Shown piece by piece: positions 37,882 through 48,227 of a stretch of DNA of 64,000 nt (position 1 is the first letter of the stretch; every line of letters starts with the position of its first letter). The DNA is from Burkholderia sp. GTDB lineage: Bacteria; Pseudomonadota; Gammaproteobacteria; Burkholderiales; Burkholderiaceae. Both the position numbers and the translations under genes were made by a program. The stretch lies in NCBI GenBank assembly GCA_040954445.1, contig CP144361.1:930001-994000 (forward strand). Reading direction: 5' to 3'. Under the pieces are notes generated by a model that had not been told where the DNA came from, did no database searches, and saw nothing but the letters and a program-made list of their open reading frames with translations.

Positions 37882-39004
37882 AGCATTGTTGCATAAATCT
37901 AGCGAGAGCCGTTGACGTTTACGCGCAACGGTCGCGGGGCCAGCCTCCTATCAAGTCAGATTCCAGAGTAACTGCCTAATTTTTTCCAAGAAAATGCGCA
38001 AGGACATACACAAGAAAGGTGAGCCGAAGGCACGCTACCGTGTCAGGAATTGGGCGGCCTATAATGAAGGCCTGATCAACCGGGGGAACGTAACAATATG
38101 GATAGATGAAGCCGTCCTTGCCAGAATACCCGATGCCATACCCACACATGGTCGCCCGTGTTTATACGGCGATACGCTGATTCAGGCATTACTTGGCGTG
38201 AAGACCGTCTATCGACTGACCTTGCGCGCCCTGCAAGGTTTCACCCAAAGTCTGCGCGATTTGGCCTTCCCGAGCTTGCCGGTGCCGAATTACACCACGC
38301 TCTGTCGCCGGGCAAAAACGCTTGATGTCGAACTGCCGATCCTTCGTGACAATGAACCGATCCATCTGGTTGTCGACAGCACCGGTCTGAAGGTCCATGG
38401 AGAAGGTGAATGGAAGGTGCGCCAGCACGGCTACTCGAAGCGGCGCACGTGGCGTAAAGTCCATCTCGCGCTCAACGCGAATACAGGTCAAGTGCATGCC
38501 GCGCTAATGACGAATCAGAATGTGGCTGACGGTGACGCTCTGGCCAAGTTGCTCGACCAGATTCCACGCGAAGAACAAATCGATGTCATCGGCGGTGACG
38601 GTGCCTACGACACCAAGCCATGCCATGCGGCCATTGCTGCACGCAGTGCTATTCCTTCGATTCCGCGACGCGAGGGTGCCGCTCATTGGCCAGCGGGTAT
38701 GCCCGGTGCGGCGTGGCGTAATGGCGCGGTTGATGCAATTGCCCGTGACGGTCGTCGAGAATGGAAGCAACACAGTGGCTACCACCGGCGATCGCTTGCC
38801 GGGAATGCGATGTATCGGTTCAAGACCCTCACCGGCCACTGTCTCTGGGCGCGTCACATCGCCGCGCAGGCGACCGAGGTCGCCGTTCGCGGCGGCGTCA
38901 TCAACCGCATGGCGGACCTCGCTCGTCCGCAATCCGTTCGTATCGCCTGAATTATGCCCGTCCGATGCCATGGCGTCCTCACGTTCGATTTATGCAACAA
39001 CGCC
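37882..39004 (+). mobile_element. ISx, complete copy
   Basis: 1123 bp. The left tip is mutated (AGCATTGTTGCATAAATCTA), which could reduce mobility. The right end is intact and joined to another ISx fragment. No duplication. Confidence 0.91.
37994..38950 (+). CDS. ISx transposase, intact
   Basis: 318 residues with the DDE set intact. It has the GLINRG/ARIPDAIP/RPCLYGD version, plus TKVHGEGEW-like and VAVRGGVINRM changes, so it belongs to a different sublineage from the three copies with GLISRG. Confidence 0.93.
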   Translation: MRKDIHKKGEPKARYRVRNWAAYNEGLINRGNVTIWIDEAVLARIPDAIPTHGRPCLYGDTLIQALLGVKTVYRLTLRALQGFTQSLRDLAFPSLPVPNYTTLCRRAKTLDVELPILRDNEPIHLVVDSTGLKVHGEGEWKVRQHGYSKRRTWRKVHLALNANTGQVHAALMTNQNVADGDALAKLLDQIPREEQIDVIGGDGAYDTKPCHAAIAARSAIPSIPRREGAAHWPAGMPGAAWRNGAVDAIARDGRREWKQHSGYHRRSLAGNAMYRFKTLTGHCLWARHIAAQATEVAVRGGVINRMADLARPQSVRIA

Positions 39005-39629
39005 CTTCGCGACAACGAACCGATCCATCTGGTGGTCGACAGCACCGGTCTGAAGGTCTATGGCGAAGGTGAATGGAAGGTGTGCGCCAGCACGGCTACG
39101 CGAAGCGGCGCACGTGGCGTAAAGTCCATCTCGCGCTCAACGCGAATACGGGTCAAGTGCATGCCGCCCTCATGACGAATCAGCATGTGGCTGACGGTGA
39201 CGCTCTGGCCAAGTTGCTCGACCAGATTCCACGCGAAGAACAAATCGATGTCATCGGCGGTGACGGTGCCTACGACACCAAGCCATGCGGCCATTGCTGC
39301 ACACCACAGTGCTATTCCTTCGATTCCGCCACATAAGGGTGCCGCTCATTGGCCAGCGGATATGCCCGGTGCAGCGTGGCGTAATGGCGCGGTTGATGCA
39401 ATGGCCCGTGACGGTCGTCGAGAATAAAAGCAAGATAGTGGCTACCACCGGCGATCGCTTGCCGAGAATGCGATGTATCGGTTCAAGACCCTCAGCGGCT
39501 AGTGTCTCTAGGCGCGTCGGCGTCATCAACCGCATGGCGGACCTCGCTCATCCGCAATCCGTTCGTATCGCCTGAAATTATGCCCGTCGATGCCATTGCG
39601 TCCTCACGCTCGGTTTATGCAACAACGCC
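39005..39629 (+). mobile_element. ISx 3' half, decayed
   Basis: From the codons before the first catalytic Asp to the right tip, with an extra base near 39082, damage near 39290-39335, TAAAAGC near 39425 and a C-terminal deletion near 39515. Confidence 0.87.
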
Positions 39630-39656
39630 ATTTCAAGATAACAAATTTTAAATCAA
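39630..39656 (+). repeat. TTGATC repeat family, right tip
   Basis: ATTTCAAGATAACAAATTTT then AAATCAA and TA: the right end of the 113-bp repeat. The rest was replaced by the ISx that abuts it. Confidence 0.65.
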
Positions 39657-39833
39657 TAGCGTAGAGCGCCCGGTCACTCAGACGCTCGCACGCTCGCACG
39701 CCGCACACAACACACTAAACAGACGACTCCGGCACTATGAAATTCCTACGCGTCCAGGGGAATACGCGCCTGAACCGCCTTCTTGGACAAACCCAGCTCC
39801 GGTATAACCTGCTGTCCTGTTTATGGCCCGTTC

Positions 39834-40940
39834 ATGTTCAGCTCCGCCGTTGCGTTCTCCGCCTCCCTCCTCGTCACACTGCTTATCATGCGTTATGCGT
39901 ATCTGCACGAGAAATTTTTGATCGATAGCGACCTCGCTGGCGTGCAGAAATTCCACGCCCATCCAGTACCGCGCGTGGGCGGCCTGGGCATCGTGGCGGG
40001 CCTACTGATCGGCTGCATTCCGCTCGCGCTTCACAACCCGACCGTTGCCGGCAGCATTGCTGGGCTGGCCGCCTGCGGCATCCCCGCCTTCGCCTCGGGA
40101 CTGATCGAGGACTTGATCAAGAAGGTCTCGCCTCGCGCACGCTTGATCTGCACCATGGCCGCAGCCGCAATCGCGTTCGGCGCGATGGATGTGGCGATCA
40201 AGCGCATCAGCATGCCTCCGCTCGATTTCCTACTCGGTTACACGGCGGTCTCGGCGGTGGTGACAGTGCTGGCAGTAGCCGCGCTCGCCAATGCCGTCAA
40301 CATCATCGACGGCTTTAACGGCCTAGCCTCGATGGTCGCCTTCATGATGCTGGCTTCGCTCGCTTACGTAGCCTGCCAGGTGGGCGAACCTGAGGTACTA
40401 TCGGCCTCGTTGCTGATGATGGGCGCGATCATGGGCTTCTTCATCTGGAATTTCCCAGCCGGCTTGATCTTCCTCGGCGACGGTGGTGCCTACTTCATCG
40501 GCTTTATGCTGGGCGAACTGGCGATCCTGTTGGTGATGCGGCATCGCGAGGTGTCCGCCTGGTACCCGGTGCTTCTGTTCATATACCCGATCTTCGAAAC
40601 CTGCTTTTCGATCTACCGAAAGAAGTTCATCCGCGGCATCTCACCCGGCATCCCTGACGGCGTGCATCTGCACATGCTGGTCTACAAGCGCCTGATGCGC
40701 TGGGCCGTCGGTACCCAGCTCGCGCACGAGCTGACGTGCCGCAATTCGCTGACCTCGCCCTATCTATGGCTGCTGTGCCTGATCGCGGTGATTCCGGCCA
40801 CGCTATTCTGGCGCCACACGGTGCACTTGTTTGCCTGCGTACTGGTGTTCGCCTGCACCTATGTGTGGATCTATGTCAGCATCGTGCGTTTTCGCGCGCC
40901 GCGTTGGCTGGTAGTGCGCAAGACGCGCGCGCGACAGTAA
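39834..40940 (+). CDS. WecA/MraY-family glycosyl-1-phosphate transferase
   Basis: 368 residues, polytopic inner-membrane enzyme that moves a sugar-1-phosphate from a UDP-sugar to undecaprenyl phosphate, the first step of O-antigen or capsule synthesis. Visible motifs are KFHAHPVPRVGGLGIV, ANAVNIIDGFNGLASM (catalytic Asp region), FLGDGGAYFIGFMLGE and the His motif PDGVHLHMLVYKR. I chose ATG at 39834 (MFSSAVAF); a frame from 39783 is possible. In related genomes such a gene lies beside galE and a GT4 gene, which here are 19 kb away. Confidence 0.88.
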   Translation: MFSSAVAFSASLLVTLLIMRYAYLHEKFLIDSDLAGVQKFHAHPVPRVGGLGIVAGLLIGCIPLALHNPTVAGSIAGLAACGIPAFASGLIEDLIKKVSPRARLICTMAAAAIAFGAMDVAIKRISMPPLDFLLGYTAVSAVVTVLAVAALANAVNIIDGFNGLASMVAFMMLASLAYVACQVGEPEVLSASLLMMGAIMGFFIWNFPAGLIFLGDGGAYFIGFMLGELAILLVMRHREVSAWYPVLLFIYPIFETCFSIYRKKFIRGISPGIPDGVHLHMLVYKRLMRWAVGTQLAHELTCRNSLTSPYLWLLCLIAVIPATLFWRHTVHLFACVLVFACTYVWIYVSIVRFRAPRWLVVRKTRARQ

Positions 40941-41053
40941 CCTCGCCAATGAAGGTCCACGCCACAAGAGGCAGGGCATCTACTCATGTATCTACTTATA
41001 AGTCAGTAAATGAGAAATAAGCTTACTATCGATGTTCAGATGTTCAACCCAAC

Positions 41054-41290
41054 ATGAAGAGAGATCGATACATGGTATCACAGTCGGCACTGGAGGAAAT
41101 GTACCGGATGGCATTGGATCGCATGCGCGAAAGCGAGTTGCCGACTGAGGTTGACACATCGTTCAGTTTGCATCGTGGCTGTAGAGCCTACAAGGGGTGT
41201 GAGCGGGCCCCAAGGGCCTTGGACACAGCAAGCCCTTGTTTACATAAAGGGACCGGGCGGTCGCGTATGCTCTTGCTGAGGAGCGTTGTT
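41054..41290 (+). pseudogene. IS630-family transposase, second relic
   Basis: N-terminal part only, homologous to the gene at 20108 (MKRD..., SQSALEEMYRMALDRMRESE, FSLHRGC), with several changes and frameshifts (AGAGCCTACAAGGGG). Cut by an ISx at 41291. About 35 bp upstream of the ATG is also conserved with the first copy. Confidence 0.82.
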
Positions 41291-41291
41291 G

Positions 41292-42411
41292 GGCGTTGTT
41301 GCATAAATCGAGCGAGATCCGTTGACGTTTACGCGCAACGGTCGCTGGGGCAGCCCTCTATCAAATCAGATTCCAGAGTAACTGCCTATTTTTGCCAAGA
41401 AAATGCGCAAAGATATACACAAAACAGGTAAGCCGAAGACACGCTACCGTGTCAGGAATTGGGCGGCCTATAATGCAGGCCTGATCAACCGGGGGAACGT
41501 AACAATATGGATAGATGAAGCCGTCCTTGCCAAAATACCCGAGATGCCATACCCGCACGTGGTCACCCGTGTCTATACGGCGATACGCTGATTCAGGCAT
41601 TACTTGGCGTGAAGACCGTCTATCGACTGACGTTGCGCGCCTTGCAAGGTTTCACCCAAAGTCTTCGCGATCTGGCTCTTTCCCGAGCTTGCCGGTGCCG
41701 AATTACACCACGCTCTGTCGCCGGGCAAAAACGCTTGATGTCAAACCGACGATCCTTCGTGACAATGAACCGATCCATCTGGTTGTCGACAGCACCGGTC
41801 TGAAGGTCTATGGAGAAGGTGAATGGAAGGTGCGCCAGCACGGCTACTCGAAGCGGCGCACGTGGCGTAAAGTCCATCTCGCGCTCAACGCGAATACGGG
41901 TCAAGTGCATGCCGCGCTAATGAGGAATCAGAATGTGGCTGACGGTGACGCTCTGGCCAAGTTGCTCGACTAGATTCCACGCGAAAAACAAATCGATGTC
42001 ATCGGCGGTGATGGTGCCTACGACACCAAGCCATGCCATGCGGCCATTGCTGCACGCAGTGCTATTCCTTCGATTCCACCACGCGAGGGTGCCGCTCATT
42101 GTCCAGCGGATATGCCCGGTGCGGCGTGGCGTAATGGCGCGGTTGATGCAATTGCCCGTGACGGTCGTCGAGAATGGAAGCAAGAAAGTGGCTACCACCT
42201 GGCGATCGCTTGCCGAGAATGCGATGTATCGGTTCAAGACCCTCACCGGCAACTGTCTCTGGGCGCGTCACATCGACTCGCAGGCGACCGAGGTCTCCGT
42301 TCGCGTCGGCGTCATCAACCGTATGGCGAACCTCGCTCGTCCGCAATCCGTTCGGATTGCCTGAATTATGCCCGTCGATGCGTCCTCACACTCGCTTTAT
42401 GCAAGAACGCC
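41292..42411 (+). mobile_element. ISx copy, decayed
   Basis: Preceded by GCGTTGTTG, itself the tip of another ISx, so this copy was inserted at an ISx end. Transposase from 41403 is shifted near 41540 (CCCGAGATGCC) and has TAG near 41971. Right tip AAGAACGCC. Confidence 0.88.
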
Positions 42412-42439
42412 ATTTTTGATCAATTTATGCCACAACGCC
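42412..42439 (+). repeat. Small-repeat tip joined to ISx tip
   Basis: ATTTTTGATCAAT is the right tip of the TTGATC repeat; TTATGCCACAACGCC is an ISx tip. Together they repeat the arrangement seen at 22381 and 25788. Confidence 0.6.
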
Positions 42440-42484
42440 AATTCGGCTGATCGCGGCAGCCACCGCCAGGCGCGCCCCGGTCGC

Positions 42485-43297
42485 TCACCACCACCGATGA
42501 AAATGATGGATCGGCCCGACGCCGTGCCCAACCTCGAGCCGCGTGCTGGCGGAGATCGCCTTGGCCAGGTAGTGCTTGGCATCGATCACGGCGTCGGCGA
42601 GCCCGGTGCGTTGCGGGCGCAGCGTGGCGATCGCGGCCGACAGCGTGCAGCCGGTACCGTGCGTATGGCGCACGGGGATCCGCGCACCATCGATGCGCAA
42701 CTCGCCCTCGGCGAGGATCAGCCAGTCGGGGCTTTGCGCCGGGTCAGGCAGGTGGCCGCCTTTCATTAGTACCGCGCGCGCCCCTCGTGCTAGCAGCGCG
42801 CGCCCCTGTTCGACCATTTGCGCCTCCTCGACGGCTTCCTCGCAACCGAGCAGGGCGGCAGCCTCGGGCAGGTTCGGCGTGACCAGATCGGCCAGTGGAA
42901 ACAGCCTGTCGCACAGCTTAGCCACCGCCTCAGGTGCCAGCAGTGCGTGGCGGCTCTTGGAGATTATCACCGTGTCGAGAACCACGAAGGGCGGAACATG
43001 GCGCCCGAGTGCCACGGCCACCGCTTCGACGATAGCCGCGTTGGCAAGCATGCCGATCTTCACCGTGTCGATACGGATGTCCTCGAACACGGCATCGAGC
43101 TGGGCCGTCACGAAGGCCGCTCCGAGCGCATGCACAGCGCTCACGCCACGCGTGTTCTGCGCGGTCAGCGCGGTGATTGCGCTGGTGCCGTAGGCACCCA
43201 ACGCAGAGAAAGTCTTCAGATCGGCCTGGATACCGGCACCGCCGCTAGAATCGGAGCCGGCAATGGTCAAGGCGTACGGGATCGGGGAAAGGGTCAT
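42485..43297 (-). CDS. thiD: Hydroxymethylpyrimidine/phosphomethylpyrimidine kinase
   Basis: 270 residues. Phosphorylates HMP and HMP-P in thiamine synthesis and salvage. The ribokinase-like fold shows [20 protein letters not shown] at the start, the ATP/anion-hole motif [14 protein letters not shown] near the end, and [16 protein letters not shown] between. ATG at 43297 gives the normal start. The frame continues upstream to an ATG in the ISx tip (MQQR), which is probably not used. The same ISx insertion separates it from lplT. Confidence 0.93.
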   Translation of the reverse strand: MTLSPIPYALTIAGSDSSGGAGIQADLKTFSALGAYGTSAITALTAQNTRGVSAVHALGAAFVTAQLDAVFEDIRIDTVKIGMLANAAIVEAVAVALGRHVPPFVVLDTVIISKSRHALLAPEAVAKLCDRLFPLADLVTPNLPEAAALLGCEEAVEEAQMVEQGRALLARGARAVLMKGGHLPDPAQSPDWLILAEGELRIDGARIPVRHTHGTGCTLSAAIATLRPQRTGLADAVIDAKHYLAKAISASTRLEVGHGVGPIHHFHRWW

Positions 43298-43347
43298 CGC
43301 GTCGGGGCCGACATGTGGCCGAAGGAGCGGCGGCCTCGGCGCGCTGC

Positions 43348-44476
43348 GGCGTTGTTGCATAAATCGAGTGTGAGGATGCAATAGCATCGACGGGCATAAT
43401 TTTTAGGCCATACGAACGAATTGCGGACGAGCGAGGTCCGCCATACGGTTGATGACGCCGACGCGAATGGAGACCTCGGTCGCCTGCGAGGCGATGTGAC
43501 GCGCCCAGAGACAGTTGCCGGTGAGGGTCTTGAACCGATAGATCGCATTCTCGGCAAGCGATCGGCGGTGGTAGCCACTGTCTTGCTTCCATTCTCGACG
43601 ACCGTCACGGGCAATTGCATCAACCGCGCCATTACGCCACGCCGCACCGGGCATATCCGCTGGCCAATGAGCGGCACCCTCGCGTGGCGGAATCGAAGGA
43701 ATAGCACTGCGTGCAGCAATGGCCGCATGGCATGGCTTGGTGTCGTAGGCACCATCACCGCCGATGACATCGATTTGTTCTTCGCGTGGAATCTGGTCGA
43801 GCAACTTGGCCAGAGCGTCACCGTCAGCCACATTCTGATTCGTCATTAGCGCGGCATGCACTTGACCCGTATTCGCGTTGAGCGCGAGATGGACTTTACG
43901 CCACGTGCGCCGCTTCGAGTAGCCGTGCTGGCGCACCTTCCATTCACCTTCTCCATAGACCTTCAGACCGGTGCTGTCGACAACCAGATAGATCGGTTCA
44001 TTGTCACGAAGGATCGGCAGTTCGACATCAAGCGTTTTTGCCCGGCGACAGAGCGTGGTGTAATTCGGCACCGGCAAGCTCGGGAAGGCCAAATCGCGCA
44101 GACTTTAGGTGAAACCTTGCAGGGTGCGCAACGTTAGTCGATAGACGGTCTTCACGCCAAGTAATGTCTGAATCAGCGTATCGCCGTATAGTATAGACAC
44201 GGGCGACCACGTGTGGGTATGGCATCGGGTATTCTGGCAAGGACGGTTTCATCTATCCATATTGTTACGTTCCCCCGGTTGATCCGGCCTTCATTATAGG
44301 CCGCCCAATTCCTGACACGGTAGCGTGCCTTCGGCTCACCTTTCTTGTGTATGTCCTTGCGCATTTTCTTGGCAAAAATTAGGCAGTTACTCTGGAATCT
44401 GACTTGATAGGAGGCTGGCCCCGCGACCGTTGCGCGTAAACGTCAACGGATCGCGCTCGATTTATGCAACAACGCC
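43348..44476 (-). mobile_element. ISx copy with perfect 9-bp duplication between thiD and lplT
   Basis: Flanked by GCGCGCTGC on both sides (43339-43347, 44477-44485), so this is a simple insertion and thiD and lplT were adjacent before it. The transposase is inactive: extra bases at GTATAGTATAGACA (near 44190) and a stop near 44106. Confidence 0.94.
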
Positions 44477-44489
44477 GCGCGCTGCGTAG

Positions 44490-44507
44490 GCCGCCGCGCA
44501 AGGCGGC
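44490..44507 (-). terminator. Hairpin after lplT
   Basis: GCCGCC-GCGCAA-GGCGGC, 13 bp past the lplT stop. The stem is strong but there is no T-run on the minus strand. Confidence 0.4.
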
Positions 44508-44519
44508 GCGTTTGGTAAT

Positions 44520-45827
44520 TTAGTGCCGGTTTTCGCCGATCAGCGCGACCGAGTCGAACTGACGCTGGTTGGCAAGATGGCGTCGCATCACCAGCCACAT
44601 GGTCAGGCAGACGAAAGTGCCGAACAGAACGATCACCACGCCGACTGGAACGTCGAGCCAGACCAGCACGGAGTACAGGCAGAGCATCACCAGCACCGAA
44701 AGGTTTTCGTTGAAGTTCTGCACCGCGATCGAGTGGCCAGCCGACATCAGTACATGGCCTCGGTGCTGGAGCAGGGCATTCATGGGCACCACGAAGAAGC
44801 CCGACAGCGCACCGACCAGCATCAGGAATAGGTAGGTGACCACCAGATAGCCGGGCACATACATGCGCCCGACATGCAGCACCCAGTGATGGGGCAGCAG
44901 GTCGCGCGTGTAAAAGGCCATCGTCATTACGGCCACGCCCATCATGATTCCGACCGGAAGCACCTTCAGCGATTTCTTGAGCGGGATCTTACTAGCCGCG
45001 GCCATGGCACCGCCGGCCACACCGAGCGCTACCACCGCCTGTAGTATCGCGCCCTCGGACAGCGACATGCCCAAAGAAACCTTGGCCCATTTGAGCACGA
45101 TAAACTGTAGGGTCGCACCTGCACCCCAGAACAGCGTGGTGACAGCCAGCGAAATCTGGCCAAGTTTGTCGCGCCAGAGCACCACAAAGCAGTCAGAAAA
45201 ATCCTTGACCAGACGCCAGGGGCCATGCTGCTGCTGCGGGTAGCGGGTACCGGTATCGGGGATGCGCAGGTTGAACAGCGCGGCAACCACGTAGATCGCC
45301 ATGATCACCAGCATCGCCGCTTCGGCTGGGGTGTTGATGGCCACCGGACTGTAGGCGATCACGTGGGCAGCGATGTGCGGGCTAATCAGCGCGCCACCTA
45401 GCACGGTACCGAGGATAATTGAGCTGACCGTGGTGCCCTCGATCCAGCCGTTGGCGGCCACGAGTCGGTCAGGCGGCAACAACTCGGTGAGGATGCCATA
45501 TTTGGCGGGGGAATAGGCGGCGGCACCGAAGCCGACGATGCCGTAGGCGATCAGCGGATGCGCGCCGAACAGCATGATCAGGCAACCGATCACTTTGATC
45601 GAGTTGGTGATGAACATCACGCGTCCCTTGGGTTGAGAATCAGCGAACGCACCGACGAAGACAGCCAGTATCACGTAGGACAAGACGAAGAACAGCTTGA
45701 GCAGCGGAATCATCCAGTTCGGCGCGTGTAGATCTGTCAGCAGGGCGATGGCAGCGATGAGCAGCGCGCTGTCGGCCAGCGAAGAAAAAAACTGCGCAGC
45801 TATCATCGAGTAAAAACCTTTTTTCAT
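44520..45827 (-). CDS. lplT: Lysophospholipid transporter LplT
   Basis: 435 residues, MFS-type inner-membrane flippase that brings lysophospholipids in for re-acylation. The family start MKKGFYSMIAAQFFSSLADS is visible, then 12 hydrophobic segments with PAKYGILTELLPPDRLVAAN (the quoted stretch is typical of LplT), FWGAGATLQFIVLKWA and VPMNALLQHRGH. ATG at 45827 fits; a frame starting at 46028 is an artefact. There is no fused acyltransferase (Aas) domain. Confidence 0.93.
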   Translation of the reverse strand: MKKGFYSMIAAQFFSSLADSALLIAAIALLTDLHAPNWMIPLLKLFFVLSYVILAVFVGAFADSQPKGRVMFITNSIKVIGCLIMLFGAHPLIAYGIVGFGAAAYSPAKYGILTELLPPDRLVAANGWIEGTTVSSIILGTVLGGALISPHIAAHVIAYSPVAINTPAEAAMLVIMAIYVVAALFNLRIPDTGTRYPQQQHGPWRLVKDFSDCFVVLWRDKLGQISLAVTTLFWGAGATLQFIVLKWAKVSLGMSLSEGAILQAVVALGVAGGAMAAASKIPLKKSLKVLPVGIMMGVAVMTMAFYTRDLLPHHWVLHVGRMYVPGYLVVTYLFLMLVGALSGFFVVPMNALLQHRGHVLMSAGHSIAVQNFNENLSVLVMLCLYSVLVWLDVPVGVVIVLFGTFVCLTMWLVMRRHLANQRQFDSVALIGENRH

Positions 45828-46095
45828 CTGAAGCGATGCTTTTCTCACTGCGCCTCGACCGCAGGGCCCGTGCAATCGGGGCGGCCTCAAATCTAAAAGT
45901 GCCACACCTTTGCCAACCGGTAAATTGCATGAATGGCAAAGAACATGTACCAAAAACTCTAACCCGCAGAATGTATAAGAAGCGATTTCTGTGGAAACGA
46001 AAAGTTGAGCTTGCTGGCGATCACCCACAAGCTCAATTCGCGCGCCTCAGACGTTGAGTCGAGAACTGGACCGCAACACGGAGACCAATGGGCTA
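45828..46095. other. Upstream region of lplT
   Basis: About 270 bp with no supported gene. It contains a near-palindromic TTTGCCAACCGG...GGCAAAG pair around 45910-45945. Presumably it holds the lplT promoter. Confidence 0.35.
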
Positions 46096-46208
46096 TTGAT
46101 CCGTAATTCGTTGTCTTGGAATTAGCAAATAGTTCCCATGTGAGGGGCATCGAAAAACGAGACATACTGGAAGATTTTCAAATTTTAAGATCACAAATTT
46201 CGTATCAA
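46096..46208 (-). repeat. TTGATC repeat family, full copy C, with TA on both sides
   Basis: 113 bp in the opposite orientation to copies A and B, as the centre reads CATGTGAGGGGCATCG then AAAAACGAGACA. Left end TTGATCCGTAATTCG, right end TATCAA. TA precedes (46094-46095) and follows (46209-46210). Confidence 0.85.
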
Positions 46209-46352
46209 TACCGACTTACTCAACACTCGACCGCGCGCTGGACTGCACTGGAACACCTCTGGCAAATCCTGACTCAGGTCCTGGCTAACCCCACCGAGCG
46301 AGCCCAGCACTCCATTAATCAATGGGGGTGTGCAGTGTGCTGCACTTTACTC
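46209..46352 (+). mobile_element. IS30-family 3' end relic
   Basis: Decayed end of an IS30-type transposase gene: a recoverable pattern TxPRAxWTALE...LTQVLANPTERA, followed by GCAGTGTGCTGCACTTTAC. It is homologous, in reverse, to 63857-64000. No intact IS30 is in the window. Confidence 0.65.
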
Positions 46353-46484
46353 TCGACGCATAGAAATTTCAAAGTTTCGGAGTCGTCTGTTTGGCGCGTT
46401 ATATGTGGCGTGCGATCGGCTGAGCGACCAGGCGCTTGCTAAGCATGCTGACTATCGAGAATCGGATATGTTTGCACTCAAATC
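46353..46484. other. Unassigned spacer
   Basis: 130 bp between the IS30 relic and ISx without a recognisable frame or repeat. Confidence 0.3.
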
Positions 46485-47608
46485 GGCGTTGTTGCACAAA
46501 TCAAGTGTGATGGCGCAATGGCATCGACGGACATAATGTCAGGCGAAAGGAACGAATTTCGGACGAGCGAGGTTTGCTCAACACGGTTGATTACGCCGAC
46601 GCGAATAGCGACCTCGTTCGCCTGCGCGTCGATTTGACGCGCTCAGAGACAGTTGCCGGTGAGGGTCTTGAACCGATACATCGCATTCTCGGCAAGCGAT
46701 CGCCGGTGGTAGCCACTGTCTTGCTTCCATTCTCGACGACCGTCACGGGCAATTGCATCAACCGCGCCATTACGCCACGCCGCACCGGGCATATCCGCTG
46801 GCCAATGAACGGCACCTTCGCGTGGCGGAATCAAAGGAATAGCACTGCGTGCAGCAATGGCCGAATGGCATGGCTTGGTGTCGCAGGCACCATCACCGCC
46901 GATAACATCGATTTGTTCTGCGCGTGGAATTTGGTCGAGCAACTTGGCCAGCGTGTCACCGTCAGCCACATTCTGATTCGTCATTAGCGCGGCATGCACT
47001 TGACCCGTATTCGCGTTGAGCGCGAGATGGACTTTACGCCACGTGCGCCGCTTCAAGTAGCCGTGCTGGCGCACCTTCCATTCACCTGCTCCATAAACCT
47101 TCAGACCGGTGCTGTCGACAACCAGATGGATCGGTTCATTGTCACGAAGGATCGGCAGTTCAACATCAAGCGTTTTGCCCGGCGACAGAGCGTGGTGTAA
47201 TTCGGCACCGGCAAGCTCGGGAAGGCCAGATCGCGTAGACTTTGGGTGAAACCTTGCAGGGTGCGCAACGTCAGTCGATAGACGGTCTTCACGCCAAGTA
47301 ATGCCTGAATCAGCGTATCGCCGTATAGACACGGGCGACCACGTATGGGTATGGCGTCGGGTATTCTGGCAAGGACGGCTTCATCTATCCATATCGTCAC
47401 GTTCCCCCGGTTGATCAGGCCTTCATTATAGGCCGCCCAATTCCTGACACGGTAGCGTGCCTTCGGCTCACCTGTCTTGTGTATGTCCTTGCGCATTTTC
47501 TTAGCAAAAATTAGGCAGTTACTCTGGAATCTGACTTGATAGGGGGCTGGCCCCGCGACCGTTTCGCGTAAACGTCAACGGATCTCGCTCGATTTATGCA
47601 ACAACGCC
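46485..47608 (-). mobile_element. ISx copy, full length, frameshifted
   Basis: 1124 bp. Right-end tip GGCGTTGTTGCACAAATCAA is slightly changed. Transposase from 47496 shifted by one missing base at GCGTTTTGCCC (near 47172). No duplication. Confidence 0.9.
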
Positions 47609-48227
47609 CGCTACCGTGTCAGGAATTAGGCGGCCTGTAATGCAGGCCTGATCAACCGGGGGAGCGTGACGATATGGATAGATGAAGCCGTCCTTGCCAG
47701 AATACCCGACGCCATACCCATACGGGGTCGCCCATTTTTATACGGCGATGCGCTGATTCAGGCATTACGCATTACTTGGCGTGAAGACCGTCTATCGACT
47801 GACGTTGCGCGCTCTGCAAGGTTTTACCCAAAGTCTACGCGATTTGGCCTTCCCGAGCTTGCCGGTGCCGAATTACACTACGCTTTGTCGACGGGCAAAA
47901 CGCTTGATGTTGAACTGCCGATCCTTCGTGACAACGAACCGATCCATCTGGTGGTCAAACAGCACCGGCCTGAAGGTCTACGGCGCAGGTGAATGGAAGG
48001 TGCGCCAGCACGGCTACTCGAAGCGGCGCACGTAGCGTAAAGTCCATCTCGCGCTCAACGCGAATACGGGTCAAGTGCATGCCGCGCTAATGACGCATCA
48101 GAATGCGGCTGACGGTGACGCTCTGGACAAGTTGCTCGACCAGATTCCACTCGACGAACAAATCGATGTCATCGGCGGTGACGGTGCCTACGACACCAAA
48201 CCATGCCATGCGGCCATTGCTGCACGC
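47609..48227 (+). mobile_element. ISx internal fragment, decayed
   Basis: From about codon 12 to just before the catalytic Glu codon, with GCATTACGCATTACTTGG (a small duplication near 47761), a lost base near 47899 and TAG near 48033. Confidence 0.86.
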
